Below, piece by piece: positions 63,611 through 64,000 of a stretch of 64,000 nt of DNA; position 1 is the first letter of the stretch, and every line of letters starts with the position of its first letter. The stretch lies in the NCBI GenBank assembly GCA_963786975.1, contig CAWBBE010000006.1, positions 186,001-250,000 of the forward strand, read 5' to 3'. Under the pieces are notes generated by a model. It had not been told where the DNA came from, did no database searches, and saw only the letters and a program-made list of their open reading frames with translations. This stretch comes from Palsa-506 sp963786975. Its GTDB lineage: Bacteria; Actinomycetota; Actinomycetes; Streptosporangiales; Streptosporangiaceae. The position numbers and the translations under genes are program-made.

Positions 63611-64000
63611 TCACCCGCGGGCCAGGGCGGCGTTGCCGACCGGGCAGCCGCCCGGCTCGCCGCGGCAGGTGCCGGTGTCGCAGAGGCGGCAGATCCAGCG
63701 GGTGGCGCCCGGCCCGCGGATGAGACCGGCCAGCACCTTGCCGGCCAGCCGGCCGAAGTCGGCTCGCTCCTGCTCGGACAGGGCCGCCAGCGCGCCATCC
63801 AGCACCTCGGCACGGGCCCCGGCAACCTGGCCGGCCGCCGCGCGGCCGGACCCGGTGAGCGAGATGGCCGCGGAGCGCCCGTCCGCTCCCGGGCCACGGC
63901 GCACGTAGCCTGCCTCTTCCAGCCGGTCAAGCAGCCGCACCGTGCCGGACGACGTCAGCCCGAGCACCTGGCGGAGCAGGTCGACCGACGGCCGGTCGAG
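63611..64000 (-). CDS. MarR-family regulator with Cys-rich tail, 5' part outside window
   Basis: 130 residues are visible and the frame is open at base 64000. LDRPSVDLLRQVLGLTSSGT, VRLLDRLEEAGYVRRGPGAD and GRSAAISLTGSGRAAAGQVA are the recognition helix and wing of a MarR winged helix. The tail RWICRLCDTGTCRGEPGGCP holds four Cys in a CxxC-x4-C-x5-C pattern, suggesting metal or redox sensing. It probably controls itself and could control the decarboxylase downstream. Confidence 0.85.
   Translation of the reverse strand, partial: LDRPSVDLLRQVLGLTSSGTVRLLDRLEEAGYVRRGPGADGRSAAISLTGSGRAAAGQVAGARAEVLDGALAALSEQERADFGRLAGKVLAGLIRGPGATRWICRLCDTGTCRGEPGGCPVGNAALARG

Overview
The window is about 64 kb of very GC-rich DNA with Shine-Dalgarno-led genes, frequent GTG starts and ATGA-type stop/start overlaps. 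The gene content is that of a mycothiol- and F420-using actinomycete: fbiC (F420), dprE1 (arabinan precursor), whiB7, a mycoredoxin, the UPF0182/YlbL/DUF2342/ABC1/whiB7/uvrD2/mrx1 neighbourhood also known from Mycobacterium (about Rv3193c-Rv3198A, from memory), and the ychF/ispH/Rv1109c-like/xseA/xseB neighbourhood (about Rv1107c-Rv1112, from memory). I cannot assign a genus. A filamentous or soil actinomycete of Streptosporangiales/Streptomyces type is the best guess.

Layout. 1-6.7 kb (minus strand): 5' end of dprE1, fbiC, an AlkA-like glycosylase, a mannose-1-phosphate guanylyltransferase-like gene and a glycosyltransferase. 6.8-12.6 kb: UPF0182 membrane protein, YlbL Lon-like PDZ protease, moaE, SDR epimerase. 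12.8-17.9 kb (plus): DUF2342 metalloprotease, methyltransferase, TOMM/ThiF-like protein, ABC1 kinase. 17.9-22.3 kb (minus): small coiled-coil protein, whiB7 with a complete leader (promoter, 101-codon upstream ORF, terminator hairpin), tesB, uvrD2. 22.4-28.8 kb (plus): mrx1, ANTAR protein, AbiEi/DUF559 protein, then cyanophycinase and cyanophycin synthetase. 28.9-31.3 kb: acyl-CoA dehydrogenase and nitronate monooxygenase-like protein.

31.5-42.8 kb (minus) is the most unusual region. It is a single-direction, tightly packed chromosomal type IV secretion-like operon: TcpC-like, a small two-helix membrane protein, TcpE-like, a Pro/Ala-rich degenerate ParA-like protein, VirB4-like ATPase, VirB6/TrbL-like polytopic protein, a VirB8-like bitopic protein, and a lytic transglycosylase/NlpC-P60 protein. 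No relaxase, coupling protein, integrase or attachment site is visible. An intact-ended IS701-family element (CTAG target duplication) sits just upstream of its presumed promoter.

45-64 kb is mostly housekeeping: oligopeptidase B-like peptidase, ychF, rmuC, DUF6542 protein, ispH, lipid-droplet-type small protein, xseA, an acyltransferase-SGNH gene inserted before xseB, TetR regulator, glpX, DUF1707 protein, GH25 lysozyme, MFS exporter, PLP decarboxylase and a MarR regulator cut by the window end.

Two genome-wide traits stand out. First, about 16 reading-frame breaks occur, each apparently by a single base and with family-typical sequence resuming in another frame. This looks more like assembly error than gene decay. 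Second, there are many in-frame tandem repeats in or next to ordinary proteins, plus a family of long palindromes whose arms show compensatory base changes.
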